Source of the DNA: Candidatus Poribacteria bacterium
GTDB taxonomy: Bacteria; Poribacteria; WGA-4E; WGA-3G
Length of the DNA stretch: 64,000 nt
Reading direction: 5' to 3'
Assembly: GCA_022823085.1 (NCBI GenBank)
Contig: JAJDXV010000141.1
Location: 1 to 64,000, forward strand
Shown: positions 24,747 to 33,475 of the stretch, one piece after another
Layout: each line of letters starts with the position of its first letter
Position numbering within the stretch: the stretch's first letter is position 1
Made by a program: the position numbers and the translations under genes
Notes under the pieces: generated by a model
What the model was told of the DNA's origin: nothing
What the model saw: only the letters and a program-made list of their open reading frames with translations
Databases searched by the model: none

Positions 24747-25490
24747 ATGAAAATACTGCGTAAACTCACCATTGTTGCTTTCTTTGCAATAGGTATGTCT
24801 TACAATATCTCGGCTGATGTTGAAGATATTCTTAAGGGACACTTTGAGGCTATTGGTGGACTGGAGCGACTGTCACAGATTCGGACTGTGAAACGCTCTG
24901 GAGACACACACGTGACACATTTTGGTGGACAAGCGATGAACATGCCAGGGACGGTCGAAGCAGCAATAGTTATAGGAAAAAAATCGTATACCAAGATACA
25001 CTATGAATGGTACAGCGAAACTGCTGTCTGGAACGGCACAGAAGGTTGGAAATCCACTTTATACGATGGCACAGCAGAATTTTCAGCAATGGAACTCGAA
25101 ATTGCCAAACAGAGAGTCTATATCACACCGTTTCAGCTAAGCTACGAACAACACGGCAGCAAGGCATTTAAACAGCGCGAAGATGAGACGTTCCAAGACA
25201 AGGAATGCTTCGTGATTCAGATCATCGGTGTAGAAGGTGTAGAGGACACGTTCTATTACATCGACAAAACTTCCAATCTACTCGTTGGGATTAAGGCACC
25301 GAACACCGATCCTACTTTCAATAGTAATACTGTGATGATTCAGTTGGGTGATTATACCGAATACAACGGTGTGGTGCTCCCGAATTCTCGGCAAGTGTCC
25401 ATTGGTGAAAATGAATTAAATGCCAATTATACTTATACAAAAACCGAGATTGATGTTACACTGGACGAAGCGATTTTTGAAAAACCCTAA
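24747..25490 (+). CDS. Secreted paralogue of the sigma factor's exported domain
   Basis: 247 residues with a signal peptide (LTIVAFFAIGMSYNISA). The mature part aligns along its length with the C-terminal domain of the preceding ECF protein (HFEAIGGLERLSQIRTVKRSG, IVIGKKSY, YYIDKTSNLLVGIKAP, DEAIFEKP). The fold resembles outer-membrane-lipoprotein sorting/LolA-like families. It starts 77 bp after the sigma gene and is probably co-transcribed. It may compete for, or carry, the same ligand. Confidence 0.65.
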   Translation: MKILRKLTIVAFFAIGMSYNISADVEDILKGHFEAIGGLERLSQIRTVKRSGDTHVTHFGGQAMNMPGTVEAAIVIGKKSYTKIHYEWYSETAVWNGTEGWKSTLYDGTAEFSAMELEIAKQRVYITPFQLSYEQHGSKAFKQREDETFQDKECFVIQIIGVEGVEDTFYYIDKTSNLLVGIKAPNTDPTFNSNTVMIQLGDYTEYNGVVLPNSRQVSIGENELNANYTYTKTEIDVTLDEAIFEKP

Positions 25491-25601
25491 CAGATGTATC
25501 AGTAAAAAAAAGAAATTATTGGAAGGCGGATACCTTCTCGTTTCCACTTCTTTGCTGGCGAGGTTTCTAACCTCGCCATATTTTTCTTAAAAGATATAAT
25601 T

Positions 25602-26712
25602 GAGGGTGTTTCATAAATCGTTATTTTTTATCGAAAGACGGTTTTGATGTGTGTGACATTTCGCGTCGGTAACTCACATCGGACATTCATTAACATTGCG
25701 AGTTGTAACAACACGGTGCCAATGCCCAAAAAGGTGGAAACATACGCCAGACCTCGTATCCGTAAAGGTTTATGCGCCCCCGTGATTGACAAGAGTTTGC
25801 TCAGCAAATCAAAGACGGGTTCAATGGCAACTTTTCGTGCTGCCTGCCATGTTCTGACTTGTGTTGCGGTATACAACGGGTCTGCTCCTAAAAGTGCGTT
25901 TGCCTCTACGAGCGTCGTCTTCGGGGTTAGCAAAAGCACGTCGTCTTTGGCAAAAGCGACTTGGCGTTTTTTATCAATATACCCGTTATCAGTGATGATA
26001 CACCGCACGCCTTTTTCAAGCAGTCGGTCTTTTTTGGCATCCAAGACCTTCCGTTCGTTGACGTTGGCGGGGAGGACGTGAAACATCACAGGGAAACCGT
26101 TGCGGATGCCGGTGAGATGAAGTCCGTATCCATACACCCATCCGTGATACCCGCTTTTCGACCAAGTCGCCGTTTTATCAACGCCTCGTAAGTTTTTCGG
26201 CAGATGCCCGTTACGACGATCCTTCTGATGCCAGACGGGGCCCGCAGCTTTGAACAAACTTTTATCTTCATAAACGACTTCTTGAAGAAACCCGGCTGCC
26301 TCGGCGAAACGTGAGGTTGCGACATATTCGGTGAACGTCTGAAGTTTAGGGGTCAACGCTTTATATCTGCGTCCGAGCGTCACATGAGACGGACACGCCG
26401 GGAGTCGACATCTTTCAAGCATCAGTGGATGGTGAAATAAGTAATCCTGCTGTGCGCGCATAGCGGTAATCCCTTTCAGGGTCATAACGGCGTAAAAAAC
26501 GATGAGCGAAGCATCGGTATAGGTCTGGGGTCTCCCCTTTTTAGAGACTTTTTCTTCGGTTGTTGAGAACTCGTCTAACATTGAAAACAAAAATGTGATA
26601 TACTCTCTCATGTCAGGATACTGCATGGGTATCTCCTTCACTTTATGTGCTATAAAATGAAAGGATACCCAGTATCCTGACTTTTGACAACTATTATTTA
26701 TGAAACACCCTC
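25602..26712 (-). mobile_element. IS element (IS5-like), complete
   Basis: 1111 bp bounded by perfect inverted repeats GAGGGTGTTTCATAAAT (25602-25618) and ATTTATGAAACACCCTC (26696-26712). An 8-bp target duplication ATATAATT lies at 25594-25601 and 26713-26720. One transposase gene. The intact ends and duplication suggest a recent insertion. Confidence 0.92.
25628..26626 (-). CDS. DDE transposase, IS4/IS5-type
   Basis: 332 residues from the ATG at 26626, which follows GAAGGAGATACCC; the listed GTG start lies within that ribosome site. A DUF772-like N-terminal part (GRPQTYTDASLIVFYAVMTLKG) is followed by the catalytic core: YEDKSLFKAAG, YGYGLHLTGI, ITDNGYIDKKRQ and the late ARKVAIEPVFDLLSK (E of DDE). 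Complete and in frame. Confidence 0.85.
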   Translation of the reverse strand: MQYPDMREYITFLFSMLDEFSTTEEKVSKKGRPQTYTDASLIVFYAVMTLKGITAMRAQQDYLFHHPLMLERCRLPACPSHVTLGRRYKALTPKLQTFTEYVATSRFAEAAGFLQEVVYEDKSLFKAAGPVWHQKDRRNGHLPKNLRGVDKTATWSKSGYHGWVYGYGLHLTGIRNGFPVMFHVLPANVNERKVLDAKKDRLLEKGVRCIITDNGYIDKKRQVAFAKDDVLLLTPKTTLVEANALLGADPLYTATQVRTWQAARKVAIEPVFDLLSKLLSITGAHKPLRIRGLAYVSTFLGIGTVLLQLAMLMNVRCELPTRNVTHIKTVFR

Positions 26713-26804
26713 ATATAATTATTTTTATTGAAAGTAAAAAGTATTTTTTTCTTTACAAAAAAATGCTTTTTTGCTATTATTTTGCTTGAAAAGGAAAAAT
26801 CGCT

Positions 26805-27020
26805 ATGCGCACCATCAATTCAGACGCATTTTATGATGCCTGCTTGCTTGCGTTTCAAGGGGTTCGGTATGAAGATATCGGTGAACGTCTCGGTGTCTCT
26901 CGCGTGACCGTTTCCAACTGGGCACAACGCCCCGAATGGAAAGAACTCCAAAAAGAACTTCATAAAAAAAAACGCCAGCAGGTGATTGATGCTGTCCTCG
27001 GAAACGAAACATCAACGTAA
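26805..27020 (+). CDS. Small HTH protein
   Basis: 71 residues: helix-turn-helix ACLLAFQGVRYEDIGERLGV, SRVTVSNWAQRPEW, then a Lys-rich tail. Similar to small terminase-type or Hin-like HTH proteins. AAAGGAAAAATCGCT gives a ribosome site. Its target is unknown. It lies just outside the IS and ahead of an unknown membrane-protein cluster it may regulate. Confidence 0.55.
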   Translation: MRTINSDAFYDACLLAFQGVRYEDIGERLGVSRVTVSNWAQRPEWKELQKELHKKKRQQVIDAVLGNETST

Positions 27021-27210
27021 AAAGAAAGGGGGAATCCTCCCCCTTAGATGTTTCGGATGTGTTACGATGCGGATATTTTCTTTTTCTTGACGATTTTTCC
27101 CGTGTTTGGTAAAATCGTTTTTGGACGTGGCTGCCTCTCATCTTTTGAGGTGCGTAGAAGGGGATAGGTCCCCCATCTACGCGGCACAGTCACAGAATTG
27201 GTATGACTGC

Positions 27211-27264
27211 GCTAACCTAAATTATAGCATAAAATCATTGATTTTGTGTATTTTTTAGGTTAGC
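27211..27264. terminator. Large nested hairpin
   Basis: GCTAACCTAAA and TTTAGGTTAGC, perfect 11-bp arms 32 bp apart, with AAAATCATTGATTTT nested inside. It could be a bidirectional terminator or the footprint of a small element. The rest of 27021-27368 holds no gene. Confidence 0.4.
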
Positions 27265-27368
27265 ACCTTATATTAGAATAAGAGGATTGCTGCGTTACGC
27301 AAAAATGCTTACCATTTTTGTTTGCCATCCGCTTGCAATTCTCAAAAAAACAGGAGAATATACAAGTG

Positions 27369-27806
27369 ATGACACATCAACCTAAAAGAGTGGTTGCTTT
27401 ACTACTCTTATTGACACTTCCGACCCTTCTTTTAATTTCACCTCTTGCGATTTCTCATACTTATTGCAGTGGATGCCCTGGTACAGGGGAGTCCGGTGTC
27501 TGTGAATATTGTCAGTCTGATCACCCCTTCGGTAGTCATGGATCAGAGGCCCCGCCACCCCCGCCACCCCCGCCACCCCCCACACAGGAAGACTGCGATC
27601 AAGCAAAAGAGGATTGTGAAGATGCAGAGAAAGAAGCAAAAGCGGCTTGGAAAGCTGCGGGTATCGCTTGTTCGGTGGCTGCCGTAGAACCAAGCCCAGC
27701 GGGTGAACTTGTTTGTGCTGCCGCGACTGCAAACGCCTGGGCAATGACAATTCGTGCCGGATATATCTGTTCAAACGCAGCAGATTTATGCAGTCGGGTT
27801 GAGTAA
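27369..27806 (+). CDS. Secreted Cys-rich protein with poly-Pro linker
   Basis: 145 residues from ATG 27369; GTG 27366 is equally spaced from AGGAG. Signal peptide (VVALLLLLTLPTLLLISPLA), a Cys cluster (CSGCPGTGESGVCEYC), a run of ten prolines, then a helical segment with paired cysteines (DCDQAKEDCEDAEKEAKAA, ACSVAAVE, YICSNAADLC). Not recognised. First of a group of exported or membrane proteins transcribed in the same direction. Confidence 0.55.
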   Translation: MTHQPKRVVALLLLLTLPTLLLISPLAISHTYCSGCPGTGESGVCEYCQSDHPFGSHGSEAPPPPPPPPPPTQEDCDQAKEDCEDAEKEAKAAWKAAGIACSVAAVEPSPAGELVCAAATANAWAMTIRAGYICSNAADLCSRVE

Positions 27807-27874
27807 TCCTTGATCTAATTTTCTGGGGCGTGCGTGGTCATCGCTACGTCCCATTTTCTAAAAAGGAGTTTCTT

Positions 27875-29053
27875 ATGACTCAACGTCAGAAGAATGCTGT
27901 CCTTATCGGTGTTGTCGGTACTCTCTTAGCCTTGTTTACTTTTCGCCAAAATCTGAGTCACGCGATCTTCAGCGTTAGCAGTGTCTGTTTCGTCGCTGTT
28001 TCCACTTTTTTTTATAAAGGAAAATGGTTTCCAAGTTGGACATGGCGAGTCCCTCGTTTGCCTCGCTGGACATACATTGTGTTTGCATTTTTTTTCGTCT
28101 GTGGTGCCCTTTGGTTCTATTTCGAAGGCTCGCCTTTAATCCTGAAAGAAGTAGAGATACCTGTTTCTGAGGAAACAGAACAAATCGCTCCCATAGAGGA
28201 AACACGCCGTAGAAAAAAGAACCCCGTGCAGAAAAAGATTGTCGCACTCTTGACAGATGACAACTTTACAGAATCAATGTCAACAATTACCACGGATGGC
28301 AAGGTACCGGAACACCTTACCTCTATGTCAAAATTCCAAGACTACCTTGTAGAAGGTGGAATCACAGAGGTTAAAAACGTTGACCTGACGAATCACTTTC
28401 TAAAAATATTCCAAAAATACTTTCCTGGGAAAGTCCCTTCTGATTTAGATGTTGAGATGAAACGGCAATTAATCGAGATAATTGAAAAAATGGGGTACGA
28501 ATCTGGACACACTGCATTTCAGGAAGTCCGAGAAAACGCTATTTGGCTTGCGGCTCGGTTCGACCCGACTTTGGATATGGGTGCTAAACTCGGAAGATGG
28601 CCAGAATTTGTTCTATCAGACGATTTCGGAGACACGGGGAGAAGGGAAGACATAACCGTGTCATTTCCATCTCAGAGACCCGACACCGCTGCCCCTCCTC
28701 GTGCCATACCCTTACAGGATACTCCTGCTATTGAGGTCTCCGAGAACAAACTTCCCCCGAAGGATGTCTCGCTACAAATACCAAACGAGAACATCAGAGA
28801 AAACACGGCAGAAGTACAAGGCACGCCAGAAAATCCTCTGACCTTTGAAGACTTTGAAGACTTTGAAGACTTTGAGAATAGGTTTCTAAGACAATTGGAT
28901 CGAGAAATTATTTCACCACAGCGAGTCAACGCTGCAATGCAAACCTTGAATCAGTACGGTTATAAAGATGGGCTCGAGAGACTCAAGGCATCTGACCCAG
29001 AGTTTGCTAGTGCAATCCAACGCTTCATCGAAAAAAAACAAGAGGTTGATTAA
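27875..29053 (+). CDS. Membrane protein of unknown function
   Basis: 392 residues from ATG 27875 (AAAAAGGAG upstream; the listed start at 27830 has none). Three likely membrane helices in the first 90 residues (AVLIGVVGTLLALFTF, AIFSVSSVCFVAVSTFF, YIVFAFFFVCGALWFYF), then a long soluble part. A Thr/Asp-rich helical section is followed by a Pro-rich linker, a short tandem FEDFEDFEDFE and a helical end. The next gene starts directly at its stop. Confidence 0.5.
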   Translation: MTQRQKNAVLIGVVGTLLALFTFRQNLSHAIFSVSSVCFVAVSTFFYKGKWFPSWTWRVPRLPRWTYIVFAFFFVCGALWFYFEGSPLILKEVEIPVSEETEQIAPIEETRRRKKNPVQKKIVALLTDDNFTESMSTITTDGKVPEHLTSMSKFQDYLVEGGITEVKNVDLTNHFLKIFQKYFPGKVPSDLDVEMKRQLIEIIEKMGYESGHTAFQEVRENAIWLAARFDPTLDMGAKLGRWPEFVLSDDFGDTGRREDITVSFPSQRPDTAAPPRAIPLQDTPAIEVSENKLPPKDVSLQIPNENIRENTAEVQGTPENPLTFEDFEDFEDFENRFLRQLDREIISPQRVNAAMQTLNQYGYKDGLERLKASDPEFASAIQRFIEKKQEVD

Positions 29054-29317
29054 ATGAAAGATACGCATTTCTTATACAGTGTCGCTGTATTCGCGGTTCT
29101 TGTCATCACATCAGTATTTATTGCTTACGCGACAGACACCCTACCGAGACATACGCCAAGAGAGTTGTCAACATTTATAACTCAACGGATACCAGAAAAG
29201 AAAGATTGTGACTGCTGTTCGGAGAAATTACAAGAGCCTCTGGAAAAAATAAAAGCGCAGATATTGGAGAACGAAGATATCAATAATGTATGGGTGGAAC
29301 TTCTTGAGCAGCAATAA
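29054..29317 (+). CDS. Small membrane-anchored protein
   Basis: 87 residues. One N-terminal helix (FLYSVAVFAVLVITSVFIAYA), then a soluble part with a CDCC motif and a coiled-coil-like end. It starts right after the previous stop and overlaps the next start by 32 nt. Not recognised; probably acts with its neighbours. Confidence 0.5.
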   Translation: MKDTHFLYSVAVFAVLVITSVFIAYATDTLPRHTPRELSTFITQRIPEKKDCDCCSEKLQEPLEKIKAQILENEDINNVWVELLEQQ

Positions 29318-30173
29318 GATACATAAAATACTCAATAAGATCATAAACCTTGATAGACGCATCATCTTCGTTTTTGTCGCGCTTGCTGTTATTATCCCAA
29401 CACTTTTAAAACCTCGCTTACCTGTTTCGGTCTCCGAACCGACACGGGCAGTTTATGATTATATTGAAGCCCTGCCGCCCGGTGCGATCGTGATGATGTC
29501 CTTCGATTTCGGTCCCTCGTCAATGCCGGAGCCGACTTCGATTGCCAAAGCAGTTTTACGCCACTGTTTTGATAAAGGGGTCCGAGTTATCGGTATCACG
29601 CTTTCCGCTGAAGCCGTTCCATTAGCAGATTCAATACTCAAGGAGATCGCTGGAGAAAAAGGGGCGGTGTTGGGTGAAGATTATAGTTATTTAGGGTTCC
29701 GCCCCGGTAGTGTTGGTGTCATACTCGCTCTCGTAACTCAAATCGCCAGTGTCTATAAAACAGATTATAGCGGAACGCCTATCGTTGAAATACCTTTAAT
29801 GCAACACGTGACGAACTATAATCAGATAGATCTATTGTTAGTTCTCGCGAGTGGAGACAGCACCGAAAGTTGGATAACTTATGCAGGCACAAACAATAAT
29901 ATGAAGATTGCCGCGGGGACAACTGCAGTCATCAGCACACAACTGTATCCGTACTTACAGTCTGGGCAACTTGTTGGGTTACTCAACGGATATTTAGGCG
30001 CAGCGGAGTATGAACAACTGACGGGAGAAATAGGAGAAGGTACGGTCGGAATCAATAGTGTAACTTGGGTGTATCTTTTTATTGTCGGACTCATAATTAT
30101 AGGCAATATTATCCACTTTATTGAGTATCAACGACAGAAACTGCAACTCTCCGATAGCAATATCGTATCGTAA
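29286..30173 (+). CDS. Membrane-anchored protein of unknown function with two terminal helices
   Basis: 295 residues. N-terminal helix IIFVFVALAVIIPTLL and C-terminal helix WVYLFIVGLIIIGNIIHFI enclose a soluble domain of alternating strands and helices (AIVMMSFDFGPSSMPEPTSIA, RVIGITLSAEAVPLADSIL, QIDLLLVLASGD). No catalytic signature recognised. Start is uncertain: ATG 29286 overlaps the preceding gene, and TTG 29304 is an alternative. Last gene of the plus-strand group; it converges with the minus-strand genes that follow. Confidence 0.55.
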   Translation: MYGWNFLSSNKIHKILNKIINLDRRIIFVFVALAVIIPTLLKPRLPVSVSEPTRAVYDYIEALPPGAIVMMSFDFGPSSMPEPTSIAKAVLRHCFDKGVRVIGITLSAEAVPLADSILKEIAGEKGAVLGEDYSYLGFRPGSVGVILALVTQIASVYKTDYSGTPIVEIPLMQHVTNYNQIDLLLVLASGDSTESWITYAGTNNNMKIAAGTTAVISTQLYPYLQSGQLVGLLNGYLGAAEYEQLTGEIGEGTVGINSVTWVYLFIVGLIIIGNIIHFIEYQRQKLQLSDSNIVS

Positions 30174-30349
30174 CCGAGAAGGCGCGTCGGATTGCTATAC
30201 AGATACTGTGCCATCCCGTGATACGTACTCGCAGTGCTAATCGCTGAGTCTACCGCAGACGCAAGACTCGAACTCCCATACGAAGAGAGAAACGCACGGA
30301 GCGTCAACCCCGCCGTATTGGCAAGTGTTGTCTGTGTCGCTGACGACAA
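30128..30349 (-). CDS. Doubtful ORF, low-complexity Ser/Ala-rich
   Basis: The minus-strand frame stays open upstream to at least 30410 and reads SLQTILISSLSSATQTTLAN and ASAVDSAISTASTYHGMAQY, protein-like but low in complexity. The start is a TTG without a ribosome site, and it overlaps the end of the opposing gene by 46 nt. It could be a third gene of the minus-strand group or a remnant. Confidence 0.25.
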   Translation of the reverse strand: MSSATQTTLANTAGLTLRAFLSSYGSSSLASAVDSAISTASTYHGMAQYLYSNPTRLLGYDTILLSESCSFCR

Positions 30350-30402
30350 CGAAGAAATCAGGATCGTTTGCAGAGAACCTAATGAACCGCTACCACGACC
30401 TT

Positions 30403-30600
30403 TCAGGTCATTCGCAAGCGAACATACCGATCCCTTTCTCGCAGATACTCGTCTATTAGCTTCTCAAGTCGATCTTGTTCGGACTGCGCGTTCGCTATAT
30501 CATCAAGTGCACTCTGATCGGTCCCATGGGCGGAGACATCAGAGACAACAAAGCAGCACACCAGCGAAAGTAAAAGCCCTATCGTGAAAATATATTTCAT
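30403..30600 (-). CDS. Small secreted protein
   Basis: 65 residues: signal peptide YIFTIGLLLSLVCCFVVSDVSA, then a short charged helix (EQDRLEKLIDEYLRERDRYV). GAGGAG lies 4 nt before the ATG, which overlaps the upstream stop (ATGA). Translationally coupled to the 253-residue membrane protein. Function unknown. Confidence 0.6.
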   Translation of the reverse strand: MKYIFTIGLLLSLVCCFVVSDVSAHGTDQSALDDIANAQSEQDRLEKLIDEYLRERDRYVRLRMT

Positions 30601-31358
30601 CGGTTCTCCTCCTCTTGAAGCTGCTCCCTGTACGGATTTCGTGGCTTCGGTCCGACAGTGATCTGACTCGCGATTGCGTCAAATTCATCGGCGGCTTTAC
30701 AGAGCTGCGACAACTGTTCACTGTTTAACTTCGGTATCGGAGACCGGGACCTTACAAAATCCAGATACGGATGATTTAACGCTATGATCTGGTAACATTT
30801 GTCCAGATACGTTTCGTCTCCGGTTTCGTAATAAAGCCTACGGAAATGCTGTGCATCACCTCTGGCTTCTGTTACCAGATTCCGAGCGTTAACAAACGTC
30901 GCTTCGATGCTGTCGTCCTCATGAACCTTGTCAAACAGGTCAATGGAAGTCTGAACAGCCTTTTTGACCATTGCGATGTATTCTGGGCTGAGAATATCTT
31001 CAGAGAGCATTCGCTGCGCGGAACCCTGTTGCACTTGGGATGCGTTTTGCGTCTGGACAGCGGCAGACGGTTCACGGAATTGTGCTGTGGGTGGCTGCTC
31101 CACCGGTGGCTCGTGCGGCTCACCGTGCCACGTCCCATCGGCGTGGAAGTGTCCACCTTGCGAGGTATCACCCGCTTTGCCTTCGGTTGTTGGCTTCTGT
31201 TTCTCGTTCCATTGCGCGATGCGATCTTGCGTCTCGGCAAGTTCTTCTGCGCCTTGCTGCGCGACGTGCTGCATGTAAAGCAAAGAACCGCCAACACACA
31301 ACACAAAGAACGCTAACGCACCTATAAAGAGGCGGTTTTCAAAAAGGTCTTTTAACAT
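30597..31358 (-). CDS. Membrane-anchored protein with GGHFHADGTWH motif
   Basis: 253 residues. One N-terminal helix (FIGALAFFVLCVGGSLLYM), a coiled-coil stretch, then the motif GGHFHADGTWHGEPHEPP, a His/Glu/Pro-rich putative metal site that recurs, to my recollection, in proteins of this group of bacteria. A long Gln/Ala linker and a helical C-terminal domain follow. AGGAG precedes the ATG. The function is unknown. Confidence 0.6.
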   Translation of the reverse strand: MLKDLFENRLFIGALAFFVLCVGGSLLYMQHVAQQGAEELAETQDRIAQWNEKQKPTTEGKAGDTSQGGHFHADGTWHGEPHEPPVEQPPTAQFREPSAAVQTQNASQVQQGSAQRMLSEDILSPEYIAMVKKAVQTSIDLFDKVHEDDSIEATFVNARNLVTEARGDAQHFRRLYYETGDETYLDKCYQIIALNHPYLDFVRSRSPIPKLNSEQLSQLCKAADEFDAIASQITVGPKPRNPYREQLQEEENR

Positions 31359-31403
31359 GTTAAAGACTCCTATTTTTCACCGATACACGTCTGCATCGGG
31401 GTA

Positions 31404-31536
31404 TTATTTGACGACTTCAGCACCAAAACCCGCACGATCTAATGCAGAAATTAGCACCGAACTTTTGACTTGACTTTTCACAACGACGGTTTGATCCGGG
31501 ATCGAGACAGAGACGATTTCTAAATCACCCTCATAA
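31404..31536 (-). pseudogene. C-terminal remnant of an HMA-like metal-binding protein
   Basis: The minus strand reads DLEIVSVSIPDQTVVVKSQV then SSVLISALDRAGFGAEVVK and stop, the second half of a heavy-metal-associated (ferredoxin-like) domain. No start or CXXC survives upstream. Confidence 0.45.
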
Positions 31537-31600
31537 TATAATTAAAGCTACTAATATCAGGTTCTTTAGGGCAATTTTCACGTCTCGTTTCTGAATGCAG

Positions 31601-31632
31601 AATTATGCACCTTTTTTAATCGAATTCGCGTC
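31601..31632 (+). promoter_or_regulatory. ECF-type promoter, copy 2
   Basis: AATTATGCACC, 14 bp, TCGCGTC, followed by ACTATAG. It lies about 108 nt before the sigma-beta-clamp gene. The same motif heads three other ECF genes and one remnant, so it is probably read by these sigma factors themselves. Confidence 0.7.
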
Positions 31633-31739
31633 ACTATAGGGAACGGAATTGATAGGGCACCTCTTTGAGGTTCGCAGACCTATCTATTCACGAACACGAA
31701 AACGCTACCAGTTCCAAATAGTTTTTCTGGAGATAATAG

Positions 31740-33467
31740 ATGAGAAATGATGATGTCGCCTTGATTCAACGTACCCTTGCCGGTGATGAGAACGCTTTCG
31801 CGAGTTTGGTTAGAAAGTACCAACAGCAGGTCCACGCATTCGCACGGCGGAAAATCGGGGATTTTCAGATCGCTGAAGATATTACACAGGAGACTTTTCT
31901 GCAGGTCTATCAGAAGCTGGAAACCTTAGACGATCCAACGTTGTTCTCACAATGGCTTTATACGATTGCGAATCATCTGTGTATCGCATGGTTCCGACAA
32001 AATCGGTTACAGACAGAACCGCTCGAAGAGGTCTGTATATTAGGTATAGAGAGAGAACCGTATTCCCGATATGTCGCCTCAGAACACGCGAAAATAGCTG
32101 CTGAAGCGCAGCGCGATCTCGTCGAAAAACTGCTTGCGAAGTTGAAAGAGAGCGATCGCAAGGTAATCACGCTCCACTACTTTGAAGAGATGACATCTTC
32201 AGAAATAGGCGAATTCTTAGGCGTATCCGAAAACACCATTAAAAGTAGGATCCGCCGCGCGAGGCAGCAACTCAAGAAATACGAATCTATAGTCGGAGAG
32301 GTATTAGGCATCACAATTGGAACGGAAGATCGCTATACCAAACATTTGAACGGAGGTATTCGGATGAAGCTAACTTTTGAAAAAGACAACCTTTTGTCGT
32401 CCTTACAAGCACTGCAGCGTGTCGCGAGTAAGCAGGATGCGCCGCTTCTCTCAAATGTTCTTATCCAAGCCGAGGATAGCACGATTGAGTGCATGGCAAC
32501 AGATGCGGAAATCGGTATCAGAATGAAGGTTGACGGGACTGTCAAAGAAGCGGGATCAATCCTTGTCTCTGCTGAAAAATTGGTGGACATCGTTAAAACG
32601 TGGCCCGCCGAGCAACCGATAGACTTGGCAACAACGAAAGACGATCACGTCGAAATTACCTGCGGGGATAGTGTACGCAAAATCGTTGGGTTTCCCGACA
32701 AAGCGTTTCCGCAACTTCCTGTTGTCGATACAGCAGCATTCGCTATTGATGGGGAAGTTCTACGGTCCGTTCTCCACAAAACGACATTTGCTGCAGCGAC
32801 AGACGATGTCCGCTACTTCCTAAACGGACTCTATTTTAAGCTTCTTGAAGATAGAACGGAAGTGGTTGCAAGCGATGCCATCCAGCTTGCGCTCACACAC
32901 TGTGAACCGTTCAGGTTATCCGAGGATAAAGATGGCTTCATCGTCCCGCTGAAAGCCGTCAAAGAGATTGAGCGAACCTTTGCCAACGCTCCAGAGATAA
33001 GAATCTCACGCATTGAGAACCAAATTCTCTTTGCAGATGAACACACCACGTTGACGACACAACTGATGGACGCTGAATATCCAGAGTATGATAGCATTAT
33101 TCCAAAATCTTTTGAGGGTCATGTTGTGGTGCCGAAAGCATCTATTATGGACATAACGCGTGATATTTTTGCACGCGCAAATCCGGAAAACGCTCTGGTC
33201 TGTTTAGAAATCAATCCGCAACAGATTCAAATCTCGGCGAAGACCTCCGAAACAGACGATGAAATACAGGAGACATTAGCAGCCGAGTCTGGCACGGGGA
33301 GCATCCGTATCGGTCTGAATGCACAGATGCTGATAGAGACCCTCTCGCATATTGAAACGGAGTCTGTATCGCTGGCGTTCACGAGTGCGATAGAACCTCT
33401 CGTTGTTAAACCGATTGGCGAAGAAGGACATATCTGCGTCCTCTGTGCAATGAAAATGGATTCCTAA
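31740..33467 (+). CDS. ECF sigma factor fused to a DNA polymerase III beta sliding clamp
   Basis: 575 residues. Residues 1-75 are sigma region 2 (FASLVRKYQQQVHAFARRKI, IAEDITQETFLQVYQKL) and about 125-185 region 4 (DRKVITLHYFEEMTSSEIGEFL, NTIKSRIRRARQQLK). From Met209 the protein is a full-length DnaN (367 residues): MKLTFEKDNLLSSLQALQRV, LLSNVLIQAED, LVDIVKTWPAE, FPQLPVVDTAAF, LNGLYFKLLED, EYPEYDSIIPKSFEG, ending CVLCAMKM. Met209 (ATG 32364) has its own GGAGGT, so a free clamp can also be made. The sigma module is homologous to those at 34856 and 36431. A permease gene starts 8 nt later. Whether the fused or the free form matters is unknown. Confidence 0.9.
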   Translation: MRNDDVALIQRTLAGDENAFASLVRKYQQQVHAFARRKIGDFQIAEDITQETFLQVYQKLETLDDPTLFSQWLYTIANHLCIAWFRQNRLQTEPLEEVCILGIEREPYSRYVASEHAKIAAEAQRDLVEKLLAKLKESDRKVITLHYFEEMTSSEIGEFLGVSENTIKSRIRRARQQLKKYESIVGEVLGITIGTEDRYTKHLNGGIRMKLTFEKDNLLSSLQALQRVASKQDAPLLSNVLIQAEDSTIECMATDAEIGIRMKVDGTVKEAGSILVSAEKLVDIVKTWPAEQPIDLATTKDDHVEITCGDSVRKIVGFPDKAFPQLPVVDTAAFAIDGEVLRSVLHKTTFAAATDDVRYFLNGLYFKLLEDRTEVVASDAIQLALTHCEPFRLSEDKDGFIVPLKAVKEIERTFANAPEIRISRIENQILFADEHTTLTTQLMDAEYPEYDSIIPKSFEGHVVVPKASIMDITRDIFARANPENALVCLEINPQQIQISAKTSETDDEIQETLAAESGTGSIRIGLNAQMLIETLSHIETESVSLAFTSAIEPLVVKPIGEEGHICVLCAMKMDS

Positions 33468-33475
33468 CGAAAGAA

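Noticed and set aside
31740-33467. Sigma and beta clamp as two ordinary genes with a missed stop
   Set aside because: The reading frame is continuous through codon 209 in this sequence, and two paralogous sigma genes show the same layout, so a single sequencing error is unlikely. Separate translation is kept as an added possibility.
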